DNA from: Ferdinandcohnia sp036965165
GTDB taxonomy: Bacteria; Bacillota; Bacilli; Bacillales; Bacillaceae_L
Direction: 5' to 3'
Length of the DNA stretch: 64,000 nt
Assembly: GCF_036965165.1 (NCBI RefSeq)
Contig: NZ_JBALOX010000019.1
Coordinates: forward strand, 1-64,000
The stretch's first letter is position 1, and each line of letters starts with the position of its first letter. Below, piece after piece: positions 15,679 through 24,571 of this stretch. A program made the translations under genes and the position numbers. Below the pieces are notes generated by a model. The model searched no databases, was not told the origin of the DNA, and saw only the letters and a list, made by a program, of their open reading frames with translations.

Positions 15679-16287
15679 ATGAAGTTGATGGCTGTAACGG
15701 ATCAGTCGCATTCTGTTCGTGAACTCGCATCGAAGATCATAAAAATAAAAAACAAAATTGATTTTGTCCAAATACGAGAAAAAACAAAAACCGTTAAAGA
15801 AATCATCATACTACTCCAATATTTGGAAGAGGGTGGTGTTGAAAAAGAAAAGATTATCTTAAATGATCGATTAGATATTGCCTTACTGATGGATATTCCA
15901 AATGTCCATTTTCCTGAAATAGGGCTTCCGGTTAAAATGGTCAAAGAACGTTTTCCTCATCTAACAGTTGGTCGGTCGGTCCATTCCTATGAAGGAGCTA
16001 AAGAAGCCGAAGCAAAAGGAGCAGATTATCTCTTATACGGACATTGCTATGAGACGAATAGTAAAAGGGGAAAGGCTCCAAATGGCATTGAACCCCTCAT
16101 TGAGATGAAAAAGCATTTGAGTCTACCAATTTATGCAATCGGTGGAATTAAACTAGATAAAGTAAACGAATTACGAGAATTAAAAGCAGAAGGAATTGCA
16201 GTGATGTCAGGAATTTTTTCAGCAGAAAATCCGCTAGCTGCAGCAAGTCAATTTTATGAGGTGGTCCGTAATGAAAAACAGCTATGA
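15679..16287 (+). CDS. tenI: Thiazole tautomerase TenI
   Basis: TIM-barrel protein similar to thiamine phosphate synthase but of the TenI type, which aromatises the thiazole tautomer released by ThiG. The phosphate-loop IGGIKLDKV and MSGIFSA near the C-terminus, and the histidine in YGHCYETNSKRG (about 121-132, the tautomerase histidine region), support TenI over ThiE. GGGGAGAAG precedes the ATG. A six-codon frame (ATG 15662) ends on the ATGA of this start. It overlaps thiO by 17 bases. Confidence 0.85.
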   Translation: MKLMAVTDQSHSVRELASKIIKIKNKIDFVQIREKTKTVKEIIILLQYLEEGGVEKEKIILNDRLDIALLMDIPNVHFPEIGLPVKMVKERFPHLTVGRSVHSYEGAKEAEAKGADYLLYGHCYETNSKRGKAPNGIEPLIEMKKHLSLPIYAIGGIKLDKVNELRELKAEGIAVMSGIFSAENPLAAASQFYEVVRNEKQL

Positions 16288-17383
16288 AGTAGCAGTAATT
16301 GGGGGCGGTATTATTGGATCCTCGATTGCTTATTATTTAGCAAAGGAAAATATCGATGTAGCTGTGTTCGAGGAGAATCAGGTTGGGGCAAAAGCTACAA
16401 GTGCTGCGGCTGGCATGCTAGGGGCGCATTCTGAATGTGAGGGGGATGTTGATGTCTTTTTCCCTTTTGCAAGAAAAAGCCAGTTTGCTTATGGAAAGCT
16501 GAAAGATGAATTGTATGAATTAAGTGGAATTGACTTGGGTTATAGAAAGGGGGGCATTTTAAAGCTTGTATTTTCTGAGCAAGATAAACAAGGTTTAAAG
16601 GCGATTTTAGCCCAACCAACCGTTTCATGGCTAGCAACAGAAGAAGTGAAAAAATTAGAACGAGATGTTTCACCTCATCTGTTAGGCGCAGCCTATATTG
16701 AAGATGATGTAAACGTTTTACCGATTGGGGTTTGTCAAGCGTTTGCTAAAAGTGCTCAAATCCTTGGTGCCTCTATTCTAGAATCTACAAAGGTACTTAC
16801 TGTTGAAAAACAAAATAATGTTTTCCTCCTTCAAACCACAAGGGGTGTTGTTGAAGCGAAGCATGTAGTCGTTGCCAGTGGAGTTTGGAGCGAGACCTTT
16901 TTTAGGCAGCTTGGGTTAGATCATCAAATGACTCCTGTAAAAGGGGAATGCATTTCGGTGATTGGTGAAAAAGCGGTTTTAAAGCATACCATTTTTCATG
17001 ATAAATATTATGTTGTCCCAAGAAACAATGGAAAGCTTGTGATTGGCGCAACCATCAAGGAGAACGATTGGACTGATAAGGTTAGTCTAAATGGCATCGA
17101 AACACTTATAGCAAAGGCAAAAATGTTGCTGCCTACCATAGCAGATATGAAATTGGATTCAGCTTGGTCAGGATTGCGTCCCCAAACATTTGATCAAAAT
17201 CCATTCATTGGCTACCATCCTGAAGACGAAGGAATTTTATTTGCGACAGGCCATTATCGAAATGGCATCCTGCTTGCTCCTGCAACTGGGCAAATGATTA
17301 CGGATTTAATCTTGAAAAGAGAAGTGAAAAAAGACTGGGTGGAGGCTTTTAGAATTGACCGTCGTAAGCCGCTGACCGTTTAG
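16271..17383 (+). CDS. thiO: Glycine oxidase ThiO
   Basis: FAD-dependent oxidase that makes the glycine imine used by ThiG. It has the N-terminal dinucleotide-binding motif VIGGGIIGSSIAYYLAKE (about residues 8-25) and a DAO-family C-terminus with GLRPQTFDQNPFIG and the ATGHYRNGILLAPATG flavin-contact segment. The start ATG 16271 has AGGTGG eight bases upstream; an in-frame ATG five codons earlier overlaps that site. The length of about 370 aa is normal. Confidence 0.93.
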   Translation: MKNSYEVAVIGGGIIGSSIAYYLAKENIDVAVFEENQVGAKATSAAAGMLGAHSECEGDVDVFFPFARKSQFAYGKLKDELYELSGIDLGYRKGGILKLVFSEQDKQGLKAILAQPTVSWLATEEVKKLERDVSPHLLGAAYIEDDVNVLPIGVCQAFAKSAQILGASILESTKVLTVEKQNNVFLLQTTRGVVEAKHVVVASGVWSETFFRQLGLDHQMTPVKGECISVIGEKAVLKHTIFHDKYYVVPRNNGKLVIGATIKENDWTDKVSLNGIETLIAKAKMLLPTIADMKLDSAWSGLRPQTFDQNPFIGYHPEDEGILFATGHYRNGILLAPATGQMITDLILKREVKKDWVEAFRIDRRKPLTV

Positions 17384-17397
17384 GAGGTGATCCATAC

Positions 17398-17601
17398 ATG
17401 TCTATTATCGTAAACGGAAGACAGATTGACCTTCCAGAAACCATCCAAAATGTTCAAGGGTTGCTTTCCCATTACAATCTAGAAAATCGTATTGTTGTGG
17501 TTGAGGTCAATAAGGATATTGTGATGAAAAATAACTATGAAACTACAGGTCTTTCAAAAGGCGATGTAGTAGAAATCATACATTTTGTTGGAGGAGGATA
17601 A
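17398..17601 (+). CDS. thiS: Sulfur carrier protein ThiS
   Basis: 67-aa ubiquitin-like protein ending in GGG, of which the terminal GG is adenylated by ThiF and carries the thiocarboxylate sulfur for thiazole formation. The N-terminal beta-grasp segment SIIVNGRQIDLPE is typical. AGGAGGTGA precedes the start. It lies between thiO and thiG with only a few bases on each side. Confidence 0.95.
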   Translation: MSIIVNGRQIDLPETIQNVQGLLSHYNLENRIVVVEVNKDIVMKNNYETTGLSKGDVVEIIHFVGGG

Positions 17602-17604
17602 AAC

Positions 17605-18372
17605 ATGTTAAAAATAGCAGATCGAAGCTTCAGATCAAGACTCTTATTAGGTACTGGAAAATACCCATCATTTGAGATTCAGAAAAAAGCGGTTGAAGTA
17701 TCAGAGGCTGAAATTCTAACCTTTGCGGTAAGAAGGATGAATATTTTTTCAGAGGAACAACCGAATTTTCTTGAACAACTGGATTTGACTAAATACACTT
17801 TACTTCCGAATACGGCTGGTGCAAAAACGGCTAAAGAAGCAGTTCGGATTGCGAAATTAGCGAAAGCCTCTGGATTATGTGACATGATCAAAGTCGAGGT
17901 AATTGGTGATGATCGTACTCTTTTACCGGATCCGATCGAAACGTTAAAAGCATCTGAAATGCTTTTAGCTGAAGGTTTTATTGTACTTCCGTATACTTCT
18001 GATGATGTGGTATTAGCTAAGCGTCTTGAGGATCTTGGAGTTCATGCCATCATGCCGGGGGCTTCCCCAATTGGTTCTGGAAAGGGAATTATTAATCCTC
18101 TTAACTTGAAGTTTATTATCGAACAGTCATCCATTCCAGTCATTGTTGATGCTGGAATCGGTTCACCTAAGGATGTAGCATTTGCCATGGAGCTTGGTGC
18201 GGATGCTGTATTACTTAATACAGCCGTTTCTGGTGCAAAAGATCCTGTGAAAATGGCGGAAGCAATGAAACTAGCATTGGAAGCGGGAAGACTAGGGTTC
18301 GAAGCTGGAAGAATTGAAGAAAAAGAGTACGCAGTGGCAAGTAGCCCAACTACAGGAATGGTGACATCTTGA
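17605..18372 (+). CDS. thiG: Thiazole synthase ThiG
   Basis: TIM-barrel enzyme that combines 1-deoxy-xylulose 5-phosphate, ThiS-thiocarboxylate and dehydroglycine into thiazole phosphate. Visible features are RLLLGTGKYPS (residues 11-21), PNTAGAKTAKEAVR, the Schiff-base lysine segment MIKVEVIGD (lysine near 96) and VDAGIGSPKDVAFAMELGADAVLLNTA. The 255-aa length is standard. The ATG lies three bases after the thiS stop, and its stop overlaps thiF. Confidence 0.96.
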   Translation: MLKIADRSFRSRLLLGTGKYPSFEIQKKAVEVSEAEILTFAVRRMNIFSEEQPNFLEQLDLTKYTLLPNTAGAKTAKEAVRIAKLAKASGLCDMIKVEVIGDDRTLLPDPIETLKASEMLLAEGFIVLPYTSDDVVLAKRLEDLGVHAIMPGASPIGSGKGIINPLNLKFIIEQSSIPVIVDAGIGSPKDVAFAMELGADAVLLNTAVSGAKDPVKMAEAMKLALEAGRLGFEAGRIEEKEYAVASSPTTGMVTS

Positions 18373-19382
18373 ACAATCGCTATTCTAGACAGGAATTATT
18401 TCTGGGAGCGACTGCGCAAGTAAAAATAAAAGAGGCAAGTGTCATCATAATTGGGGCAGGTGCATTAGGTTCTGCAAGCTCCGAAATGCTGACAAGAGCA
18501 GGAATTGGGCATCTAACGATTATTGACCGGGATTATGTGGAATGGAGCAATTTACAAAGGCAGCAATTGTATACGGAAGAAGATGTAAAAAATAAAATCC
18601 CAAAAGCAATTGCCGCGAAAAAACGTCTTGAACAAATTAATAGTGAAATCACAATTGAGGGGAACGTTGAGGATGTTCACGGACTGAATATTACTGAATT
18701 GATTAAAGGTCATTCAGTTGTCGTTGATGCTACGGATAATTTTGAAACAAGTTTAATCGTTAATGACTCAGCTGTAAAAATGGGGATCCCCTTTATTTTT
18801 GGTGCATGTGTGGGAAGCTATGGACTGACATTACCCATTATACCGGGAGAAACTCCGTGCTTGCACTGTCTTTTAAACCATCTGCCAATGGATGGAATGA
18901 CATGTGATACCGTTGGGGTTATTAGTCCGATTGTTCAAGTCACCGCTGCTTATCAAGTGGCACAAGTGTTCCGACTCCTTTCGGGAGAATCGATATCACC
19001 AATTCTTCAATCGATAGATATTTGGAAAGGTGAAAATGCAGAAATCAATGTAACAAAGTTAAAAAATAAACTTTGTCCAACATGTGGTGACCAACCATCC
19101 TATCCTTTTTTACAGTTTGAAAATCAAATGAAGACGGATGTTCTCTGTGGAAGAGATGCCGTTCAGTTAAGACCAGGGCTCCCGCAAACATACTCATTGG
19201 AGGACTTAATAAAAAATGTAAAGCATCAGGTAACAAACCCTGTCTTAAATCCATATTTGCTTTCCTGTCAATTTGAAGATTATCGAATCGTTTTCTTTAA
19301 GGATGGTAGGGCGATCATCCACGGCATAAATGACGCGAAAACAGCACGAGCTATCTATAGCCGATTCATTCAATATTATTAG
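18369..19382 (+). CDS. thiF: ThiS adenylyltransferase ThiF
   Basis: E1-like enzyme that adenylates the C-terminal glycine of ThiS. The ATP-binding GAGALGSASSEMLTRAGIG is near residues 35-53, followed by DRDYVEWSNLQRQ (the conserved D..NLxRQ). The zinc motif is CLHC ... CPTCGD. The ~80 residues after CPTCGD form an extra C-terminal part. The start is TTG 18369, overlapping the thiG stop. It is the last gene; tenA, thiD, thiC and thiE are not in the window, so only the thiazole half is encoded here. Confidence 0.93.
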   Translation: MNNRYSRQELFLGATAQVKIKEASVIIIGAGALGSASSEMLTRAGIGHLTIIDRDYVEWSNLQRQQLYTEEDVKNKIPKAIAAKKRLEQINSEITIEGNVEDVHGLNITELIKGHSVVVDATDNFETSLIVNDSAVKMGIPFIFGACVGSYGLTLPIIPGETPCLHCLLNHLPMDGMTCDTVGVISPIVQVTAAYQVAQVFRLLSGESISPILQSIDIWKGENAEINVTKLKNKLCPTCGDQPSYPFLQFENQMKTDVLCGRDAVQLRPGLPQTYSLEDLIKNVKHQVTNPVLNPYLLSCQFEDYRIVFFKDGRAIIHGINDAKTARAIYSRFIQYY

Positions 19383-19740
19383 GATTCATTATAGGATTCA
19401 CAATTCAGTTCGCATTTTGTTTAGTGCTAGATTTTTTGCTGCACATTCATAAAGAAGTGTAAGTACCTGAAGATTGGTAAGTTGGATAATATGTTTGATT
19501 TCTTTAGATATAGCTTGTCTGTTGTTTCTTGGAATAAGATTAAAAATGGGCTATACAAATAATCAATTAAGAATGATACTTGGATATGTGGACCAACAAA
19601 ATGGCTAAGGAAGAAACACGTTTATCAAGAAATCATTATAAGGTCTTTAAGTTTTAAAGAGACTTTGCTCATGATTTTATGCCATCACCACTTAAATCTT
19701 CATTTACTAAAAGTAGTAATGACCAAAATTTTAAGATAAA
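19383..19740. other. Non-coding stretch after thiF
   Basis: AT-rich, with no open frame of note on either strand and no clear terminator. The segment GGTAAGTTGGATAATATG near 19477 resembles GGTAAACTTGGATAATACATG at 41647, just before the groEL fragment, which suggests shared island-end sequence. Confidence 0.4.
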
Positions 19741-19894
19741 ATGCTAACATTTTGCTAACGCAAGTAAGTGAAAAACGGTAAATTCCCGTTAAAGATATTA
19801 CAGCACGGATTTCCCAAAACCTTGATATACAGTATTTTTTGCACATATCGTTAAAGATATTACACACTCTCATCTTACGGGCGGCATGATGTAA
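19741..19894. repeat. Island right arm plus att-like core, copy A
   Basis: Begins TGCTAACATTTTGCTAACGC, contains two direct repeats GTTAAAGATATTACA (19789-19803 and 19850-19864), then CTTACGGGCGGCATGATGTAA ending exactly with the groEL 3' core. The same arrangement recurs at 38790-38942 and, decayed, at 51511-51660. The inner direct repeats look like arm-type recombinase sites and the core like the crossover site. Confidence 0.75.
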
Positions 19895-19976
19895 TAAACA
19901 TCATAAATCCTTGATATATAGGGGTTTTTGAGTGGAATAAAGATAAATGCTCACTTTTTTCACAAAAACCATCTTA

Positions 19977-20407
19977 TTAGAGAAGGTCTTTCATCAGTTT
20001 ACTGAACTGGTGGGAGGCCTTTTCTTCCATATTGGCGGTCATATGAGCGTAAATATTTATGGTTGTATTGATGTATGTATGCCCTAAACGCTACTGAATC
20101 TTCTTTACTCCCACACCCGCTTCAATCAATAGAGATGTAGATGTATGTCTGAATGAATGAGGGGTAATGTTTTTATGAATACCTGCCTTTTTGAATAGAC
20201 GTTTAGTCTAGTTTCTCAAACTTTTCTTAATTTCGGATGTCCATCATTTCGTACAAAGATAAAATTGTTATCAACATAAAAAAGCCCTTTTTGTAACTTC
20301 ACTTCTTTTTGCCTGATTTCATGACGTTTCAACATTTTTACGAGCCTTTTCTCAAACTTAATTGTTCGGATGGAACCTGTGAATGGAAAATTAATATGAA
20401 TAAGCAA
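19977..20407 (-). pseudogene. Tyrosine recombinase (phage-type integrase) remnant 2
   Basis: The minus strand encodes, in two frames with one in-frame stop, the C-terminal half of a tyrosine recombinase. It reads TGSIRTIKFEKRLVKMLKRH and YVDNNFIFVRNDGHPKLRK, then after a frameshift NITPHSFRHTSTSLLIEAG (box with the catalytic HxxR), a stop, RLGHTYINTTINIYAHMT (second histidine and catalytic tyrosine), and tail EEKASHQFSKLMKDLL. It is inactive as it stands. It lies 83 bases right of an exact groEL-end core, the normal place for an integrase beside its att site. Confidence 0.85.
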
Positions 20408-20878
20408 ACCAATAGATGCATTTACACCATATCAGGTCTATTTGGAGTTGGTTAATCTACAATTACAAAGGCACTTGTCCAGGGGGAAAATTTGCCTTAA
20501 GGGATAACAATGCTTGTGCAATCAACTTCTCACCTTCCTCTACTCCATGAGTTAGGAGAAGGTTAATGCTTAATTTCTGAAATATCTATGTTAGAAACTT
20601 TATTAGCTGAGTACTATCTTTTTTATGGCCATATCTTGACCAAAATTCAATCTCAAAACCTTTAAACCTTCTATGCTATCTGCTCTTTTAATCCATCTGT
20701 TACGTGTGATATGGATGTTAGAGTGTCCAAACCGCTTTTATTGGGGTAAGCGTGGAGATAGCCGGTCCCCTAACTCAATTTACCCATAAAATAGGCGTTT
20801 GAAGTTTAGTTATTGCCCAAACAGCTTTTGGAATTAAGAATATATTAGAAATAAAAGTTATGGGAAAAAAAGCCGAGT
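20408..20878. other. Decayed non-coding stretch
   Basis: No convincing gene on either strand. It is probably the worn 5' half of the recombinase gene and other island debris, but I could not align it with a family by eye. Confidence 0.4.
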
Positions 20879-20890
20879 AGGAGGGAAAAT

Positions 20891-21679
20891 GTGAAGGTCT
20901 TAATTTTAGCTGGAGGGTTTGGCACAAGAATAAGTGAAGAAACCCATTTAAAACCCAAACCTATGATAGAGATTGGTGATAAGCCAATCTTATGGCACAT
21001 TATGAAATTGTACTCTAGTTATGGTTTTAACGACTTCATTATTTGTTTAGGGTATAAGAGCCATGTTATCAAAGAGTACTTTTTTAACTATTCCCTTTAT
21101 AATTCCGATATTACCTTTGATCTTCAGAAAAAAAATAAAAGTATCATTCATAAAAACTCCGCTGAACCTTGGAAGGTCACCTTGGTTGATACAGGTTTAA
21201 ACACATTGACAGGTGGTCGGATCAATAGAGTGCGGGACTATGTTGGAAATGAGCCTTTTATGGTGACGTATGGCGACGGAGTTAGCGATGTCAATATAAA
21301 AGACTTAGTTGAATTTCATCGCTCCCATGGGAAGTTAGCTACAGTAACCACTACACAGCCAGAGGGCAGGTTCGGAGTTTTGTCCTTGACTGCTGACCAA
21401 AAAGTAGAGAAGTTCCGGGAGAAGATACAAGGGGATAGCAGTTGGATAAATGCTGGCTTTATGGTATTGCAACCAGAAGTTTTTAACTACTTAAATAACG
21501 GCGACCAAACGGTATTTGAAAAGGAACCATTAGAGAACCTTGCCAAGGATGGACAATTAATGGCTTTTAAACATACTGGCTTTTGGTATCCGATGGACAC
21601 TTTACGGGATAAGCGATATTTACAAGAGATTTGGGCTTCGGGTAAAGCTCCCTGGAAAACATGGGATAAAGATGATTAA
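20891..21679 (+). CDS. rfbF: Glucose-1-phosphate cytidylyltransferase
   Basis: Nucleotidyltransferase producing CDP-glucose from glucose-1-phosphate and CTP, the first step to CDP-dideoxysugars. N-terminal LAGGFGTRISEETHLKPKPM is the NTP-binding signature, VTYGDGVSDV (about residues 127-136) the metal region, and HTGFWYPMDTLRDKRYLQEI the family-typical C-terminus. The start is GTG 20891 behind AGGAGGG. The usual partner, CDP-glucose 4,6-dehydratase, is absent, so the pathway looks incomplete. A remnant of a second copy lies at 28763. Confidence 0.9.
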   Translation: MKVLILAGGFGTRISEETHLKPKPMIEIGDKPILWHIMKLYSSYGFNDFIICLGYKSHVIKEYFFNYSLYNSDITFDLQKKNKSIIHKNSAEPWKVTLVDTGLNTLTGGRINRVRDYVGNEPFMVTYGDGVSDVNIKDLVEFHRSHGKLATVTTTQPEGRFGVLSLTADQKVEKFREKIQGDSSWINAGFMVLQPEVFNYLNNGDQTVFEKEPLENLAKDGQLMAFKHTGFWYPMDTLRDKRYLQEIWASGKAPWKTWDKDD

Positions 21680-21860
21680 GGAGTAAAATTTTTATTAGAT
21701 TTCTCTAAGGTCCGAGGGAATTATGAGTTATTAATTATGGTTCTATTGGCTTCTTAGGAAGTAAGTTATTATTCGTCGAAAAACGGTACTGGGATTCAGT
21801 GCAATGCCACATCGAGAAAATGAAATTATAGAATCAAAATTAAAATATAGGTGGATAAAA

Positions 21861-22961
21861 ATGAAGAAAGATAAAAACAATACAATTTTTCAGACAGATC
21901 TTCAGTATATATTTAATAAGCTTGGAAAGTCCGAAAAAGGAAAACTTAAGGATTCATCAATCTTAATAACCGGATGTGCCGGATTCTTAGGCTATTATTT
22001 AATGTCATTTTTATCCGAATATTCAGATGAAATTGGCATTAAAAAGATTATTGGAATTGATAATTTTAAACTTGGGAAACCAAAATGGATTGAGGATCTA
22101 AGTAAATCAAATTCAAAGATTGAACTTTATTCTTTTGATATTACTGAATTTTCATCATTTGAAACGAATAAAATTAATGATGTTGATTTTATTATCCACA
22201 TGGCATCAATTGCCTCACCGACCTATTATAGAAAATATCCTCTTGAAACAGTTGATGCAAATGTATTAGGACTAAGAGGTTTGCTGGATTTTTATAAGAA
22301 TAAAGACATTAAAGGGTTTTTATTTTTCTCCAGCAGTGAGGTTTATGGTGATCCATTACCGGATTATATTCCAACTTCCGAGGATTACAGAGGAAATGTG
22401 GCTATGATAGGACCGCGCGCATGCTATGATGAGGCAAAAAGATTTGGGGAGACACTTTGTTACCTATATGCCGAAAAATTCCATATGCCGATTTCTATTG
22501 TCAGACCATTTAATAATTATGGACCAGGTATGAGACTTAATGATAAGCGGGTACCGGCTGATTTTGCGAAAGCAATTATTGAAAACAAGAAGCTGGTCAT
22601 GTATTCCGACGGTAAACCAACTCGAACGTTTTGTTATGTGACAGATGCAATCACTGGATATTTAAAGGCATTACTATATGAACCTTTTGACTACTTTAAT
22701 ATAGGTATTGATAAACCCGAAATTTCGATAAAAGAATTGGCTAGGATTTATAAAGAGGCAGGCTTAGCTATTTATGGGTTTAATCAATCAATCGAATTTA
22801 GAGAATCTGATGAACAGAGCTATTTAACACATAATCCATTAAGAAGATGTCCCGATATTACAAAGGCTAGAGAACTGTTAAAATATTCGCCTTCTATTTC
22901 TATTGATGAAGGTGTGCATCGCTTTCTAACCTTTTTGAAAGAAGGGGGGGGAATTCAGTGA
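21861..22961 (+). CDS. NAD-dependent epimerase/dehydratase, UDP-glucuronate decarboxylase-like
   Basis: Extended short-chain dehydrogenase. The Rossmann motif is ITGCAGFLGYYL, the catalytic pair sits in YDEAKRF (YxxxK), with SSSEVYGDP and RPFNNYGPGM substrate segments. The segment GKPTRTFCYVTDAITGYLKA and the adjacent UDP-sugar dehydrogenase make a UDP-xylose synthase type likely. The ATG at 21861 follows AGGTGG at a good distance; an upstream in-frame ATG at 21804 has no ribosome site. It overlaps the next gene by four bases. Confidence 0.75.
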   Translation: MKKDKNNTIFQTDLQYIFNKLGKSEKGKLKDSSILITGCAGFLGYYLMSFLSEYSDEIGIKKIIGIDNFKLGKPKWIEDLSKSNSKIELYSFDITEFSSFETNKINDVDFIIHMASIASPTYYRKYPLETVDANVLGLRGLLDFYKNKDIKGFLFFSSSEVYGDPLPDYIPTSEDYRGNVAMIGPRACYDEAKRFGETLCYLYAEKFHMPISIVRPFNNYGPGMRLNDKRVPADFAKAIIENKKLVMYSDGKPTRTFCYVTDAITGYLKALLYEPFDYFNIGIDKPEISIKELARIYKEAGLAIYGFNQSIEFRESDEQSYLTHNPLRRCPDITKARELLKYSPSISIDEGVHRFLTFLKEGGGIQ

Positions 22962-24211
22962 TTACCGTGATCGGCCTAGGCTTTGTTGGATTGACAACTG
23001 CTTTGGGGTTTAGCGATAAAGGGTATAGTGTTTACGGCTATGATATTGATCAAAAGAAAAAAGAGAAGTTAAGAAATGGGACTATTCCCTTTTATGAACC
23101 GTATCTTGATGAGAAATTAAATCAGCATTTAAACAAAGGTTTTACGATTGTTGATGATTTACAGGAAGCTGTAAATAATAGTAAAGTTATCTTTCTTTGT
23201 GTTGGAACCCCGAGTAAACCAGATGGGGGTGCATATTTAGGCTATATTTTGGATGCAATTAAAAGTATAGCTGCATATATAAAAAAGCCGAACTTTAAAG
23301 TGCTGGTTCTTAAATCGACCATTCCTCCATCAACGACAAGCGAAAGTATTAAACCGTATATAGAAAGTCTGGGTTTTAACGTTGGTGTTGATATTGGTTT
23401 AACTAATAATCCTGAGTTTTTAAGAGAAGGTTATGCCTGGGAAGATTTTATTAATCCAGATCGAATTGTTATTGGTCAGGAAGAAGATAAAAGCGGACAG
23501 ATCGTGGAAAAAATGTATCAGTCATTTAATGCCCCTATCTATAGGGTTAGTTTAAATACGGCAGAATTTATTAAGTATTTATCTAACACTTTGCTAGCAA
23601 CTCTTATTAGTTTTGCGAACGAACAGTCGTTGATCGCTAAATCCATTGGCGATATTGAAATAAAAAAATCCTTTCAAGTCTTGCATCTCGATAAAAGATG
23701 GTTTGGTGATCCAGCTAAAATGACATCCTATGTTTATCCGGGTTGTGGTTTTGGAGGCTATTGTCTTCCAAAGGATACTATGGCATTAGTTAACCAATCA
23801 TTAAAGAATTCTTACTCACCAGAAATATTAAAAGGAACCTTAAGAGTAAATGAGACAATTAAAGAATTTGTTGTAAATGATGTGGCAGTAAAAGTAGAGG
23901 AGGATGAGTATATAGGAATTCTCGGTTTAGCATTCAAGGCAAATTCAAATGACGTAAGGGATACACCCGCAAAATCAATTATTGAAAGCTTAGTGCAAAA
24001 AGGATTTAAGAATATTATTGCCTATGACCCTATGGCCATTGAAGAGTTTAAAGAGGCTTATGGTCTTCCTATTGAATATTCACCTAGCTTAAAATCGTTA
24101 CTTGAGAAAGTAAATCACGTTGTTATTTTAACAGAGTGGGATGAATTTCTATTAAATAAAGAATCAATAAAACAAAAGAATATTTTCGACTATCGTTATA
24201 TATACGATTAA
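22958..24211 (+). CDS. UDP-glucose 6-dehydrogenase family protein
   Basis: NAD-dependent nucleotide-sugar dehydrogenase of 417 aa. It has N-terminal GLGFVGLTTALGFSDKG, STIPPSTT, NPEFLREGYAWEDFINPDRIV, and the catalytic cysteine in GCGFGGYCLPKDTMAL (about residues 262-277). C-terminal GLAFKANSNDVRDTPA completes the family pattern. Start GTG 22958 overlaps the preceding stop. Oxidising UDP-glucose to UDP-glucuronate, it would feed the upstream decarboxylase; a UDP-ManNAc substrate cannot be ruled out. Confidence 0.88.
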   Translation: MITVIGLGFVGLTTALGFSDKGYSVYGYDIDQKKKEKLRNGTIPFYEPYLDEKLNQHLNKGFTIVDDLQEAVNNSKVIFLCVGTPSKPDGGAYLGYILDAIKSIAAYIKKPNFKVLVLKSTIPPSTTSESIKPYIESLGFNVGVDIGLTNNPEFLREGYAWEDFINPDRIVIGQEEDKSGQIVEKMYQSFNAPIYRVSLNTAEFIKYLSNTLLATLISFANEQSLIAKSIGDIEIKKSFQVLHLDKRWFGDPAKMTSYVYPGCGFGGYCLPKDTMALVNQSLKNSYSPEILKGTLRVNETIKEFVVNDVAVKVEEDEYIGILGLAFKANSNDVRDTPAKSIIESLVQKGFKNIIAYDPMAIEEFKEAYGLPIEYSPSLKSLLEKVNHVVILTEWDEFLLNKESIKQKNIFDYRYIYD

Positions 24212-24571
24212 TTAAGATGATGAAAAACTGCTTGATTACTCATGTATAGGGAAATTTCAATCTGAGATGCTCTTATCCATTACCGTTTTTCTAACCCTTT
24301 TTTGTAAATTGAAGTAGTGAGCAGTACTCCACACACGTTGAGTACTGTGAGTTGATAGAATTAATTAAATAAAAAGCAAATGGGTTATGTATCGTATTCA
24401 CTTGACCATTATGGAATGGATTTTATACCCTGGCAATGTTTATGCCCAAGGTCTTGAACATCTGATGTAGAGCAGTTTCTATACCGGTACCGAGGGTTTG
24501 CAGCAGTGGAAAAAGAAAGCGCTCTCTGAACCTGCCTATTTTGTGGCGAAAAACGAGGATAAAGGAGATAA
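24212..24571. other. Intergenic stretch with a decayed reading frame
   Basis: The segment 24452-24575 stays open (ending EPAYFVAKNEDKGDK and a TGA that overlaps the ATGA start of the next gene) after an in-frame TAG. It looks like the 3' end of a lost gene once coupled to the phosphotransferase. I do not recognise the family. Confidence 0.4.

Noticed and set aside
15679..16287. Thiamine phosphate synthase ThiE
   Set aside because: Operon position with thiO-thiS-thiG-thiF and the YGHCYETNSKRG histidine segment favour the tautomerase TenI.
19977..20020. Separate terminator at GGTCTTTCATC ... GGGAGGCC
   Set aside because: Same reason: it is the recombinase C-terminal coding sequence read on the minus strand.
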